From positions 30,259,280-30,323,279 of the forward strand of contig NC_080710.1 in NCBI RefSeq assembly GCF_019097595.1: 64,000 nt of DNA, read 5' to 3'. Each line of letters begins with the position of its first letter. Within the stretch, counting starts at the first letter, position 1. Position numbers and translations under genes: made by a program. The notes below the pieces were generated by a model. It was given only the letters and a program-made list of their open reading frames with translations. It was not told the origin of the DNA and did not search any database. The stretch is from Hemibagrus wyckioides. Lineage: Eukaryota > Chordata > Actinopteri > Siluriformes > Bagridae. Below, one piece after another: positions 34,933-46,500 of the stretch.

Positions 34933-35964
34933 TCAATATGACGTCGGTCCACCCTTTGCAGCTATAACAGCTTCAACTCTTCTGGGAAGGCTGTCCACAA
35001 GGTTTAGGAGTGTGTTTATGGGAATTTTTGACCATTCTTCCAGAAGCGCATTTATGAGGTCACACACTGATGTTGGACGAGAAGGCCTGGCTCTCAGTCT
35101 CCGCTCTAATTCATCCCAAAGGTGTTCTATCGGGTTGAGGTCAGGACTCTGTGCAGGCCAGTCAAGTTCACCCACACCAGACTCTGTCATCCATGTCTTT
35201 ATGGACCTTGCTTTGGTCACTTGTGCACAGTCATGTTGGAAGAGGAAGGGGCCAGCTCCAAACTGTTCCCACAAAGTTGGGAGCATGGAATTGTCCAAAA
35301 TGTCTTGGTATGCTGAAGCATTCAGAGTTCCTTTCACTGGAACTAAGGCTCCAAGCCCAGCTCCTGAAAAACAACCCCACACCATAATCCCCCCTCCACC
35401 AAACTTTACACTTGGCACAATGCAGTCAGACAAGTACCGTTCTCCTGGCAACCGCCAAACCCAGACTCGTCCATCAGATTGCCAGATGGAGAAGCGCGAT
35501 TCGTCACTCCAGAGAACGCGTCTCCACTGCTCTAGAGTCCAGTGGCGGCGTGCTTTACACCACTGCATCCGACGCTTTGCATTGCACTTGGTGATGTATG
35601 GCTTGGATGCAGCTGCTCGGCCATGGAAACCCATTCCATGAAGCTCTCTGCGCACTGTTCTTGAGCTAATCTGAAGGCCACATGAAGTTTGGAGGTCTGT
35701 AGCGACTGACTCTGCAGAAAGTTGGCGACCTCTTCGCACTATGCGCCTCAGCATCCGCTGACCCCGCTCCGTCAGTTTACGTGGCCTACCACTTCGTGGC
35801 TGAGTTGCTGTCGTTCCCAAACACTTCCACGTTCTTATAATACAGCTGACAGTTGACTGTGGAATATTTAGGAGCGAGGAAATTTCACGACTGGATTTGT
35901 TGCACAGGTGGCATCCTATCACAGTTCCACGCTGGAATTCACTGAGCTCCTGAGAGCGACCCAT
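34933..35964 (-). CDS. Tc1-like transposase, DD34E
   Basis: 343 residues from the ATG at 35964 ([13 protein letters not shown]), the usual length for Tc1 transposases. The frame is open 28 codons further upstream to 36048, but this start matches the family's usual N-terminus. Domains: first helix-turn-helix about residues 10-45, GRPRK AT-hook-like linker at 59-63, second helix-turn-helix about 80-115, and a DDE catalytic domain with D154 (WSDESRF), D245 (FQHDC) and E280 ([13 protein letters not shown]). There are 34 residues between the last two acidic residues. A glycine-rich box is at 189-197. It cuts and pastes the element at TA. The catalytic triad is intact; the usual PVHKARS after D245 reads QVTKARS, which could affect activity. 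Confidence 0.95.
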   Translation of the reverse strand: MGRSQELSEFQRGTVIGCHLCNKSSREISSLLNIPQSTVSCIIRTWKCLGTTATQPRSGRPRKLTERGQRMLRRIVRRGRQLSAESVATDLQTSCGLQISSRTVRRELHGMGFHGRAAASKPYITKCNAKRRMQWCKARRHWTLEQWRRVLWSDESRFSIWQSDGRVWVWRLPGERYLSDCIVPSVKFGGGGIMVWGCFSGAGLGALVPVKGTLNASAYQDILDNSMLPTLWEQFGAGPFLFQHDCAQVTKARSIKTWMTESGVGELDWPAQSPDLNPIEHLWDELERRLRARPSRPTSVCDLINALLEEWSKIPINTLLNLVDSLPRRVEAVIAAKGGPTSY

Positions 35965-36069
35965 TCTTTCACAAATGTTTGTAAAAACAGTCTGCATGCC
36001 TAGGTGCTTGATTTTATACACCTGTGGCCATGGAAGTGATTGGAACACCTGATTCTGATTATTTGGATG

Positions 36070-36098
36070 GGTGAGCGAATACTTTTGGCAATATAGTG
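36070..36098 (-). repeat. Tc1 terminal inverted repeat, right
   Basis: Reverse complement of the left end, followed by TA at 36099-36100. Confidence 0.93.
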
Positions 36099-36100
36099 TA

Positions 36101-37044
36101 CTATAGGATCTGAAAGCCTGAGACCATTCTTTTTTTATTTCATTTAAAATATTTTAACATTTTAGAATTCTGAAATATATTCAAACCAAAGATCTTGAAT
36201 ATTTAATTTTCTGCACTATTTCAAGTTTCCCATTTAAACGTAAGCAAAAAAAAGTGTGATACTGACCAACTGCTTTGAACAAAAGGTCAGATTTTACTCG
36301 TATCTAATCTGAAAGCATGAGATCAGAGGACACTGATGGATTTGATCTAACATGGATCATAAGGTTTAGTAGAAACTTGTGCAGTCCGTGTCAACTCGAA
36401 TGCACGCTGTCCTTAAAGCAAAAAAGCGGAAGAACCGAATACTCAGAAACTCTGAAATTCATGTTAATATCTTGAAGATGCTAGTTTGCACTTAATTTGT
36501 TATATATTGGAAATTGTTGTGTTAAACGTCACTGTAGCTGGAATATTGCCTCCAAAGTAGCATAGCATTAGCACCTTTGTTTTTACTTAAATTTAGAGAA
36601 GATAATAGCAAAAGTCTGGTGTGACTGTTATTTCACACACTTTTCTGTGATACTTAGATTTGATATAGAACTCTAATTATCTTGCACGCTTAAATTTCTT
36701 ATATTTCAACATTTTCCAGTCTGTTAGTTTTCTACATTGTTTTTGTTGATCTGTTTGGTATGAATGGATTTGCTTTTTTACCCTGAATTGACATCTTATT
36801 GCGCATTGTAAACATATAATTGTTTATTAGACAGTAACCTTCTTCTTCTTCTTTTTCTTCTTCTTCTTCTAATGTTAGCATGCATGTCTAGTTTGATGGT
36901 ACGACTTTCAGTGGAAGCGGAATTAAATATGATGCTATGAAACTTTGCAAAACATTTTTTCAGTAAATATAAACGACACAAAAATACAGACACTTTTGCA
37001 AAAATGTTATGAAATCTAATTATGAACCATCACAATGAGCATGT
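36101..37044. other. Spacer, nothing recognised
   Basis: Holds a (TTC)n run at 36839-36870. No gene recognised. Confidence 0.5.
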
Positions 37045-37059
37045 AAATTGAACACATTT

Positions 37060-37300
37060 TTTTGTTTTATCCTAGCATTTATCCCGCGCAATGGCAGGGT
37101 TCGCTGTTTTTAGCAGGTCATTGGACACGCATGATTTGGCACAGGTTTTACACCGACTGCCCTTCCTGTTGCAACCCTCCCATTTTTTATCTGGGCTTGG
37201 GACCAGCACTGAGAGTTAACTCTTCAGTGGCTGGGTTGGTGTCCTGCCCGGGGATCGAACCCGGGCCGCAACAATCCTGCCGCTGGACCACCAGGAGGCC
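37060..37300 (-). mobile_element. tRNA-Glu-derived SINE with target duplication
   Basis: 241 bp flanked by perfect 15-bp direct repeats AAATTGAACACATTT (37045-37059 and 37301-37315). Read on the minus strand from 37300, it starts GGCCTCCTGGTGGTCCAGCG, close to the 5' half of tRNA-Glu. Then comes the CCCGGGTTCGATCCCCGGGC B-box stem-loop, a unique body, and the A-rich 3' end GATAAAACAAAAAA. The anticodon arm is shortened, so it is not a working tRNA. The target duplication and A-rich tail are hallmarks of LINE-driven retroposition. Confidence 0.88.
37241..37300 (-). pseudogene. tRNA-Glu-like head of the SINE
   Basis: Box A region TGGTGGTCCAGCGGCAGG and box B GGTTCGATCCC are both recognisable, with the T-arm stem CCCGG/CCGGG intact. 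The anticodon arm is too short. Together they form the internal RNA polymerase III promoter. Confidence 0.8.
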
Positions 37301-37429
37301 AAATTGAACACATTTGAGATGAGGAAAAAAAATCCTGCAAATCAGATTTTTTACCAAACCCTTCCTGTAAATGATATGGAAACAAGGAACAAGAAATTTG
37401 CTACTGGCTGTTGGTGACCTTCAAAAGTA

Positions 37430-37793
37430 CAGATATAAAATTTACATTCACATTTACATTTCTGGCATTTGGCAGACACCCTTATCCAGAGCGATGTACA
37501 AAAGTGCTTTGAAGTCTCTATCAATGAATACATTAACACTGATTCAATAGGTCACAGACTTAGGATACCATCATTTTTGAATACATACAACAATACATAA
37601 AACAAACCGGGAAAACAAGAGCTAGTTTAAGTGTTTTAGAAAGAGGAAGGTCTTCATACGTCGTTTGAAGACCGTCAATGACTCTGAGTCTCTTGGGACA
37701 TCTAGAGGAAGTTCATTCCAACAACTCGATGCCAGAACAGAGAAGAGCCTTGACATATACCTACCTCTTACCCTAAGAGATGGTCGAACAGTC
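37430..37793 (-). mobile_element. CR1/L2-like LINE 3' end
   Basis: Minus-strand pol end at 37622-37793 followed by a 190-bp 3' UTR containing ACATTTACATTTCTGGCATT and TTGAAGTCTCTATCAATGAA words. The TTTACATTTCTGGCATTTGG start is shared with the SINEs at 22488 and 28245, so the SINE and this LINE may share a tail. Confidence 0.7.
37622..37793 (-). pseudogene. LINE pol C-terminus
   Basis: Open from 37793 to the TAG at 37622-37624: VRPSLRVRGRYMSRLFSVLA, then SCWNELPLDVP, then SLTVFKRRMKTFLFLKHLN. The WNELP-x-DVP ... FKRRMKTFL pattern is the usual end of CR1/L2-type proteins. No stop inside. Confidence 0.78.
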
Positions 37794-37799
37794 AATAAA

Positions 37800-38150
37800 A
37801 TACAACACTATATATTTCATTTACAAACAATGCTATGCAGGAAAAAATTCCACAATATACAGATTATGAAGCAGGTTATAAATGTATATAAAGTGAGCTA
37901 ATGCATAGCAGTACAGCAATAGTGTGTGTACTATATGAGGATAAAGTGGTCAGTGATTGTTCTTACAGTACAGTATATGTAGATGTTGGTCAGCTGTTTA
38001 TGACTGTGAGTGCCTGCAGAAAGAAACTGTTGCTACACCTAGCAGTTTTAGTGTATAATGTTCTGTAGCGTCTGCCAGGCGGGAGTGGTTGAAAAAGGTT
38101 GTGTCCAGGGTGTGAGGGGTCTGTAGTGATTTCTCCTTTCAATAGACGAT
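37800..38150 (-). mobile_element. Second LINE 3' end, adjacent
   Basis: Pol end at 37990-38147 on the minus strand plus about 190 bp of 3' UTR. It belongs to a different family from the neighbour at 37430-37793, as the pol ending differs. The two 3' ends lie in the same orientation, one after the other. Confidence 0.7.
37990..38147 (-). pseudogene. LINE pol C-terminus, second family
   Basis: Open from about 38147 to the TGA at 37990-37992: LKGEITTDPSHPGHNLFQPL, then PPGRRYRTLYTKTARCSNSF, then FLQALTVINS. The SNSFF-x-QA-x-x-x-IN ending recalls the NSFFPQA-x-x-x-LN endings at 8282 and 31122. Confidence 0.7.
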
Positions 38151-39488
38151 GAGAAACTAGATCTCAGTGGTGATGAGCTCAGTTATTGGGATTTTCCAGT
38201 CCACCTTCATCACTTTCAGAGCCTGAATGACGATCTGAGCATCTGTCTGCAGTACAAACAATAGGGATTATAGGCATTGTTCCTTTGTCTCTCAGCCATG
38301 AAGTCTTTTGTAGGAGGAATGCTGTAGGGACTGTTCAGGTCTTCAGCCATATGTGTGTGTGTGTTTTTCATTACTGAGACTCTGTAGCCGAAGTGAAAGC
38401 AGTAAGCAAGAAGCATGACGGTAATGACAAGGTATCTGCTTTTGTTGAATTATTATGTGTGTTGAGTGACAGCAAACACAGGGCATCATGCAGGTGCTTG
38501 CAATGCAGCTCACTCCATTAAAGCCTGTTACATGGCAACAGAGAGATGAAACATTCCGGTTTAAAGGTATTCCTCCTTTCCGTCGTCTCTCAGCAGGACT
38601 CCATCTGTCACTTTCTCTCTGCTCTGGTCTCTACGGGAGGCCCAACACTAATGTAAAACACCGCTTTCTTCTTCACCGCGTTTCGGAGAACAGACGTTTG
38701 GCACTTCTGATGCAGCTTCGACTTTGTTTCCTTGCTACAGCCCAACACTAATGAGAGTTTGAAACTCCTGGAAAAAAAAACGATTTGCCACATCTGAGAG
38801 CATCTGTTCACCCTGTTCATCTGTTTATAAATATGGAAATATGAGAAATGCGGTGTGGCGGGTCGGCAACATCATTCCATTTATTTTTCCATATTGAGGT
38901 GTGGGAGTGCGGTGAGCTCCACACGGACTACTGAATAGAATCTACTAATGACTCCACCCTGTAATGTTTAATGTGGGCAGCTTTTAAACCTTGAGGGTGT
39001 GGCCGACTGACATGAAGCTGACTGACCACCCAAAAGTTGATTCGTTTCCAATAACAGCACGATACTGAAGGTCTTGTATACTCCTAAAATCTCCATACTG
39101 TTTCCTTTCTGTTAATGCACACTATAGATTATGTTTCATTTTATTTCTCACTTTCTTGAAGTTAATAAGACTCCTCCATCCGAATGTCTTTCTAGTGGCA
39201 GAAGTTACAATAGTTATAGATTGTTACAAAACACTCACACTGGAGACTCCTTCCATAAATGTTAAACAAATACTCGCTCCAGATAAAAGTGTCTGCCAAA
39301 TGGTGTAAATGTAAATATCTTCTCACAACAATATCAACAATTATACATTTTTCTTTGTTTTAAAATCTGCTGATTATTTGCCCCTCCCACATAAATAAAA
39401 AAATTATTTTGAGTGCTTGAAAAACAAAGTGTGGGTTTTTGAAAATATATACATCACAGAATGAAATTTAGAATGGCCATTGCAGGTT

Positions 39489-39521
<33 letters not shown>

Positions 39522-40550
39522 TATGAATGTGCTAGGTTTTATTTCAGTTGGGTCAATTCTGTAGTCAGAGGAGAATTAATTAAGGAGCCAAAACAGAAAC
39601 ATGAACTAGGAACAGAAAACAAGCAACATACTGAAAACATGTAACTAACCCCTAGACAAGGACTGAGGAAACACTGAGGTCATGTGATGTGCAGGGGCTG
39701 ATGGGTATGACCAGGTTATTACTTTGTGGTATGTCATTTATTATATCATAACCTGTCTGTAATTTAACCTTCCTTATTTTATTTTAGTATTTTTTCCATA
39801 TGCAAGGACAAAGCATTTATATTAGTTTTATAAAGAGAGTCTGGTCCCTGGGTATGCTGTTACTATAGAAACGATATTGTATTAGAACACACGCACTTAC
39901 TTTAATCCTATAATCGTCAGAGTTGCAGTCAGAAACTGAATTAACAACTTCTGACAAATCAGAATCGAGAATTCATCAGCACTGGGCTATAAACATGGAT
40001 AACGGCTGTTCTGAGTCTTGTTCCAGACTTTGAAAGGAAAGGAAAAGGAATGGCTCTAATATGTTCTACAATTCTATTTTTATAATGGTCTCATTTATAT
40101 CACGGCTCAGTTTCTGTCTCTGTTCATAACACACATAGCGCAAAGCACAAAGGCTAATAGAGGACCATTCAAAGTTAAAACTAATGGTTATTGCTGGTTT
40201 TATTGCTTCTGAAGCCGTTAATGGCTCCGAAGCTCTGGATGGCCGTGTAGCCTTCATAAGAATTTCTAGCGAATAAAAATATTGCCATTATCTTTTTTTT
40301 TTTTCTTTCATTTAGGCATAGTTCTTTTTTTACATTAACTTTAACACCGTTGCTAATTATTTTTAACAGTACATTATTTTCATTTTTAGAGTTTTATTAC
40401 TAACATTTCTAACAAAATGGGAATTACAAAGAAAATATATATATATATATATGTATATGTAATGATGCTGTATTGATGTCATTTTATCCTGGTCAGTGTG
40501 GTGGTGGATCTTCGAAAATTATAAATATTTTAAGAGTTAGAATAGGGTTT

Positions 40551-40553
<3 letters not shown>
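38151..40553. other. Spacer with (GT)n and dispersed-repeat pieces
   Basis: (GT)n at 39488-39519. Words of the 26750 repeat family occur at 39830-39990 (GTATGCTGTTACTATAGAAA, CTTCTGACAAATCAGAATCG). CACTGGAGACTCCTTCCATAA occurs near 39238 and again near 54586. No gene recognised. Confidence 0.45.
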
Positions 40554-40585
<32 letters not shown>

Positions 40586-40736
40586 CTGTCCTTATCCACA
40601 GGTGTAACAACAGGTGTAATATATTATAATGTAATGTAAATATTCTCTAATAACTGTGTTTCAGTGTGTTTCTTTCTTTCTTACTCACATCTCTCTCTCT
40701 CTGTGTGTTTGTGTGTGTTTCTTTCTTTCTTACTCA

Positions 40737-40775
<39 letters not shown>

Positions 40776-40847
40776 TTCAGTGTGTGTGTAGTTCTTTCTT
40801 TCTTTCTTTCTTTCTTTCTTACTCACATCTCTCTCTCTCTCTCTCTC

Positions 40848-40886
<39 letters not shown>

Positions 40887-41009
40887 AAATCCAATCAGAT
40901 CCAGGCTTTCTTCACAAAGCCTCATCATATCCTGTGCTCACATCTGGAGTTGCTTCTCTGATCTGGCATGTATATGCACAAGGCATCTTTGAATCAGCAG
41001 TGCACACAC

Positions 41010-41045
<36 letters not shown>

Positions 41046-41175
41046 GTGAGTGAGAAAGAAAGAAAGAAATACATACACACACTGAAACACACACACACAC
41101 AGTTATTAGAGAATATTTACATTACATTATAATATATTCACTTACACCTGTGTGTGTGTGTGTGTAAAACGGTGT
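40554..41175. repeat. Compound microsatellite forming an inverted repeat
   Basis: The left arm (from 40611) and right arm (to 41150) are reverse complements: CAGGTGTAATATATTATAAT on the left and its complement on the right. Both extend through CTTTCTTT, ACTCACATC and CT/GA runs toward the centre. A 130-bp non-repetitive spacer (about 40882-41012) separates them. The left arm also contains three tandem units of a CTTTCTTACTCACATCTCTC type. Confidence 0.85.
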
Positions 41176-42700
41176 GGCTTACTGTACAGGCTTAAATGAC
41201 ACCCACACACTGGGAGAGGTTTAATTCCAGATCATTACTCCTGTCTGGGGGTGTTTTAGGAAAGCAGGAGCTAAAAGCTCAGTTACTCTTTTCATAAACA
41301 GACTTTACTGTGAGTCTGAGCTGCAGCTTCTACTGATCTTCATCTTTACTTCAATAATAATAATAAAAACAATATGTGTTTTGGTATATGTCAATGTAAA
41401 CGTCGTTATAGCTTGTTCATAGGTTGTTATAATGTTTTTCATTTCAGTCACACCCGTTTCACTTTCAGTAACCATCATAGCCTGTCCAGGGCTTTGTAGG
41501 ATTTGGATCATATCCCAGAAATGCTGGTTGTAAGGCAGGGATGTAAGATGGGAAAAATCCATTTGAAGTTAACAGATGCTGAATACTGGGTGCTTATTTT
41601 GTTGGACCAATAAATTGAATCTCTCAGTGAGTCAAATAATTTGATTCAGCTCATCCAGAAGAGTCGACTCTTTCAGCTTGGCTTCATAGAACAGAACCTA
41701 GTAACTATCCTACACCCGAATAACAGATGTAGGAAGCGACCTAATTCAATTACACATTGTTTCTGCAATTAAGTCTGGCATTTAAGTATCTATTGTTCCA
41801 CAGAACACATTTGAAAAAGTAGAAAATAGAGATTTTTTTCAAACACTCCATTTCTCTGTAATCAAACATTTGTAAACAGCATTGTTCTTGTAAAGGTGAA
41901 CATCATCTATATTTTTAACAAATCTAAACCTCAACAGATGTGACAGTGAGAATGAAAGTGAAAATCCATCACTGCAGTCTGCCATCTGTTACTCAGACCT
42001 GCCATCTTTTATGTGTTTTCTGTAGCAGCTGCGTATTTCATTCCATCAGATGATGCTTGTTTGGCTAATAATTGAGGGGGAAACACTTGTTTGCTTGTAT
42101 GATGATTGTTTGGCTCAGAATTAAAAAAAGAAAATACACTAAAACATTCTGGTCTAATCTAAATCTGAAATGATTGACAGTTACAGCATAACTGGTAATA
42201 AGTGACCTCCTTTGGAAGCCCTGCCCCCTTTCCTCCGTTACTCATAATAGTAATCTTATGGCTGGTGCAATTTCTCACCTCGATTATCCCACCCGAAATA
42301 TGCGCTCTCACTGTCAAGGTAAAAGAAAAAAATGATTCAAGTTCTTTAATGTGAAATAAAATCTAACACTCTATGCTAGATTCAGCTACGTATATACTAT
42401 AGCTAGGAATGACAATGAAATCGATTACATAGGCCTGCAATGAATTCCGAAAGCTAACGCTTCAAGAATAATTTTTAATTGTGATGGAATTTAATGATTA
42501 AAACACAGATTGTTTCCTCTGCCCTTGTTTGCTTTCCGACCTCGGTTAGCATGAGCGTGTTAAAAACTTCAACACATCGGTCAGTTTCTATGAATTATAT
42601 AAAATTGATTTTAAAGGATTTTTACATTACTAGGTTTGTAAACATAACAAAATCATGTTAAAACGTATATGTGTTTGTATTTAATTTGTATTTTTACAGC
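41176..42700. other. Spacer, nothing recognised
   Basis: No recognised gene or element. Confidence 0.45.
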
Positions 42701-43535
42701 TTGTTATTAGCATTCCCCTTGTTTATATGGTCGTAGTTATTATGGTTCTACATAACGTGAGAGATTTGAAATAAATGTTAGCTAATATTTGAGCGGTTTG
42801 AAATAAAGCTGTTATTATTTGGAGCTGCTATCATGCTAGCTAACGTAAGAGCAGCTGCTAGTTTAATTGCTCTGAGTTACTATTGTGCTAGCTAACATTT
42901 GAGAGCAGTTGCTTGTTTATATGGTTAGAGTTACTATCGTGCTAGCTAACAGTTGAGAAATTTGCAGTAAATCTGTGATTAGTTGCAGTTACTACTGTGC
43001 TAGCTAACATTTGAGAGACTTGAAATAAAGCTGTTGTTAGTTTATATGGTCTGAGTTTCTATTGTGCTAGCTAACATTAGAGAGCAGTTGCTCGTTTACT
43101 TGGTCTGAGTTACTATCGTTCTAGCTAACATTTGAGAGATTTGAAATAAAGCTATTGTTAGTTTATATGGTTTATACGTGTTAGCTAGCATTTAAGAGAT
43201 TTGCAATACAGCTGTTGTTAGTTTACTTGGTCTAAGTTACTATCATGCTAGCTAACGTTTGCAGAAATTTGCAATTAAACTGTTATTAGTTGAAGATACT
43301 ATTGTGCAAGCTAACATTTGAGAGATTTCACATAAAGCTGTTGTTAGTTTATATGGTCTGAGTTACTATTGCACTAGCTAACATTAGAGAGTGGTTGCTA
43401 GTTTCCTTGGTCTGAATTACTATCGTGCTAGCTAACAGTTGAGAAATTTGCAATAAAGCTGATGTTTGTTGGAGTTATCATCATACTAGCAAACATTTGA
43501 GAGATTTGCAAAAAAAACTGTTGTTTAGCCTTAAA
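42700..43535. repeat. Minisatellite with higher-order structure
   Basis: At least twelve units, each carrying GCTAGCTAAC or a close variant. Distances between the ends of this word are 52, 54, 58, 67, 54, 61, 66, 59, 67, 54 and 58 bp. Three unit types recur (54, 58 and 67 bp), giving a trimer of about 179 bp. Longer units contain GAAATAAAGCTGTTGTTAG. Confidence 0.88.
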
Positions 43536-46500
43536 TAATATTTTCCCCTAATATCAGATTCTTGTAACACAAATTGAAGCAGATGTCCTTTTCTTTTCTG
43601 AATCATTCTTGCTCTTTTTCCTCCATACTTTAAGATGAATTTTGTACTTGAGTGAAAGCAAAGCTTTAACCAGAGGATTTATTTAGACGAATGGCTGCAC
43701 TTTTGCTTGAGCAAAGAAAATAATTCTGACACACAGAAGATAACAGTTTAGTCTCTTTTTGCACAGTTGGCCATAATAAGACTGCACCAGCTGTCTTATT
43801 AAATCATGCTGGTTATGTAATTTATTTACTTTCATTAAATAATCACATAGTACTAATTTGATTGGCACACTTTTTCACAGATGTAAATATTTTCCCTCTG
43901 GGTTTGCCTGTCATTCCTTGCATAATAATTCCTGCATTGTTTGGACAGTATGAAATATGGGCTTCATGAACGTCTGAGATACGATCAAATAACGAAAAAT
44001 GAAGAAGCATTAGCTTCTGACAGAACAGCAACAACAAACAGAGCCAGTGATGGATGCAGGTGATGGATCCAGCACGAACCCAAGGCCAAACCCAGCCTCA
44101 CTTCACAAAATGACTAAGGTCATACTAATTAAGCAGAGTGGGAATGATCTTGAACCCACGGCTGCTTTTCAAGCTGTTTAAATGATCAGAAAACTCAAAT
44201 CCGGCGAGGACTCGGGTTGACATAACGATTCATTGACAACAGGATTAAAAAGAATTACTTTAAAAAAAAGTCAATATTCAGATTGACACCGTTTCATAAC
44301 CTTTTTTATTGAAATGTTTTCACACAGCCATGTTTGCTACAAATACACTACCTCTAAAGACAAACGAATATGAACCGATTTGAATTAGCAAGGTCAACAG
44401 TGATATTTTTATTAAAAAATTCAATACTCTTGCTACACTCAAGGCCAAAAATAAGTTCTTTTTTAACAAAACTGTTTTGCAGATTATTCACCATTAGGTT
44501 CATGTTATTGCAGACCAGAATGCAGCTTTTTGACATCATGTCCTTTCTCGATATCACAACAGGCTGCGTTTTCTCATTGTATTAAGAGAAATAATTAAAA
44601 AATAAATAACGGCTCTAATAGCTGCTCTAATGTGCAAGAAGTAGTAACGTGGATTTGTTTTGCTCATGTTCCACAACTAAATGTAACTATAAATGGATAC
44701 GAAGCATGATCGGTTGTTGGTTTATTACAAAATAATTGTAATCGTTAGAAAACACAATAGAGCTTTTCACACATGAATTATTCCCCGTGTGTGATGATAA
44801 ACTCTGTGTAAAGGGAATCCTGGGGTTGTGTAGTTGGAGGTCAATCCTGGCTCTTCATCATCTGATGTTTCACACTCTACATTCCTAAACCCTGCTGCAA
44901 CCTTCTAATTTGCATTTTCATGTATCAACAACCCTGATTGGCTGCTTTAAATAACAGCTTTCACTTTTATCAGTGAGGATAAGAAGTTCAGGTCTGTTCT
45001 TCTGCACCCGAGCAGGTCCTGTTATCTTTCACAGCTTTATCATCTTTTTTGCTCTTTTTAAGTTAAGACAGACGTTCATTCATCGATATCTGATTTCCGC
45101 TAATGTTTCAGCGTGACGTATTTCCCCCTCGCTACGGCGCGCACTTCCATGATGTCGGGTGTTTTGCCTCCTGACTCTATCTACTGAGTCGTTTTTGTTA
45201 AGTGTCGCTATGTCCTGGTTTTCACCTGATATGAGGCACAGAGGCACTGCTCAGTTCCTGATTGTTTTTCTGTCGTTTAGCGACTAGCCGTAACAGAACA
45301 TGGTTTTACACTGTAACACCTTCAGCACCATGATGTGGAGTTAACACTGGAAAAGCCGCTGATCCTGTTTCAGAGCAGAGTCTCATAACCCCGGGGGAAA
45401 GACCTGCTTCATAACCCTGCTTCTAAATTACAGGTGTGAATTACATGTTTGATGTAAGCGCAGTGTGAAAAGCTCTACTGTGATATAGAAGGAAATTAGC
45501 AACTTTCTTGTTACTTCACACTCTTGTTTTATTCTTTATTTGATGTCTAGAATCTGAATTCATAAAATACAATATTTTAGGACATTCTATTACAAGAAAA
45601 TCAACTTCAGGGTGGGAACAGTAAATTCACTTAAAATTGTACCACACCACACCATCATTGATTATTTTCCTATCACAGCACAGCCTGAAGTATTACATTC
45701 TTTATGTATTGTGCTAGTTATTTTATACATTTTTTCACGTTTGCTAAATTAAAATTTCTTGCATTCAAAGTCCTAGGTACATTGTGTTTGCCAGTAAGTA
45801 AATATATTGAAGACAAATGTACTAAATAAATCATTTATATCATTTGTGTAAATAGTAGTGGTTTAGGGGTGGGTGTGTGTGTGTGTGTGTGGTACAACCA
45901 CCAGAGGCAGGCTGAAAATAAAAAGGTCACTGCACCGCTTATGATTTATCATTTATTTGTATTTTTGCTGTGATTTTATTATTTCTGGTGAATTAATGTG
46001 AGGGATCGAAATGGCCAGAGTGCGAAGTGTGTCACTGTAGTGTTTTGTTTTAAGAAAGCTGAAATTGAATTCATTACTCCTAAAATCGTGACAGTCAAAT
46101 GTTATTACTTCATAAAACTTAACAGCCAATCATGTTCTTTTATGCAAATACAGACGTCCTTTAGAAAACAGAAGGGGAGGGGCATGTACGCTTGGAGGCA
46201 ATTTTATTTGAATATTTGTATTTTTATTTGTTGTTATTGTTTAGGATGAAAGTAATAATGCTTCTGTGACATGTTTCTGATGCTCTTTTACAGAATCCAG
46301 GATAGAAATTAACAGCACTTTCATGTGAATGTGTTAAAAATGCCTTCTAACAGAACCGAAGCTCTATAAGCACCATGGTGATGGATATGTCTGTCTGCTC
46401 TTTCTTCTCGCCTGGGGTTGTCTATGTCCGCTACTAGTATTGGTCTAGAGAAACATGACTTATCTCGTCTGTCAGAGTGATACACGCCTGGAGCTCATAG

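Larger units (their letters stand above)
34851..36098 (-). mobile_element. Complete Tc1-like transposon
   Basis: 1248 bp flanked by TA on both sides (34849-34850 and 36099-36100). Both ends carry CACTATATTGCCAAAAGTAT and go on to match over about 29 bp in inverted orientation. It holds one uninterrupted transposase on the minus strand. This is the only intact transposon in the window. Confidence 0.95.

Noticed and set aside
34817..35641. 274-codon open frame on the plus strand
   Set aside because: It is the antisense of the Tc1 transposase; codon pattern of the sense gene explains it.
37241..37300. Working tRNA-Glu gene
   Set aside because: Anticodon arm shortened and the unit is followed by a SINE body with target duplications.
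40656..41014. Leucine/serine/cysteine-rich open frames of about 100-116 codons
   Set aside because: Simple-repeat translation of CT, CTTT and GT runs.
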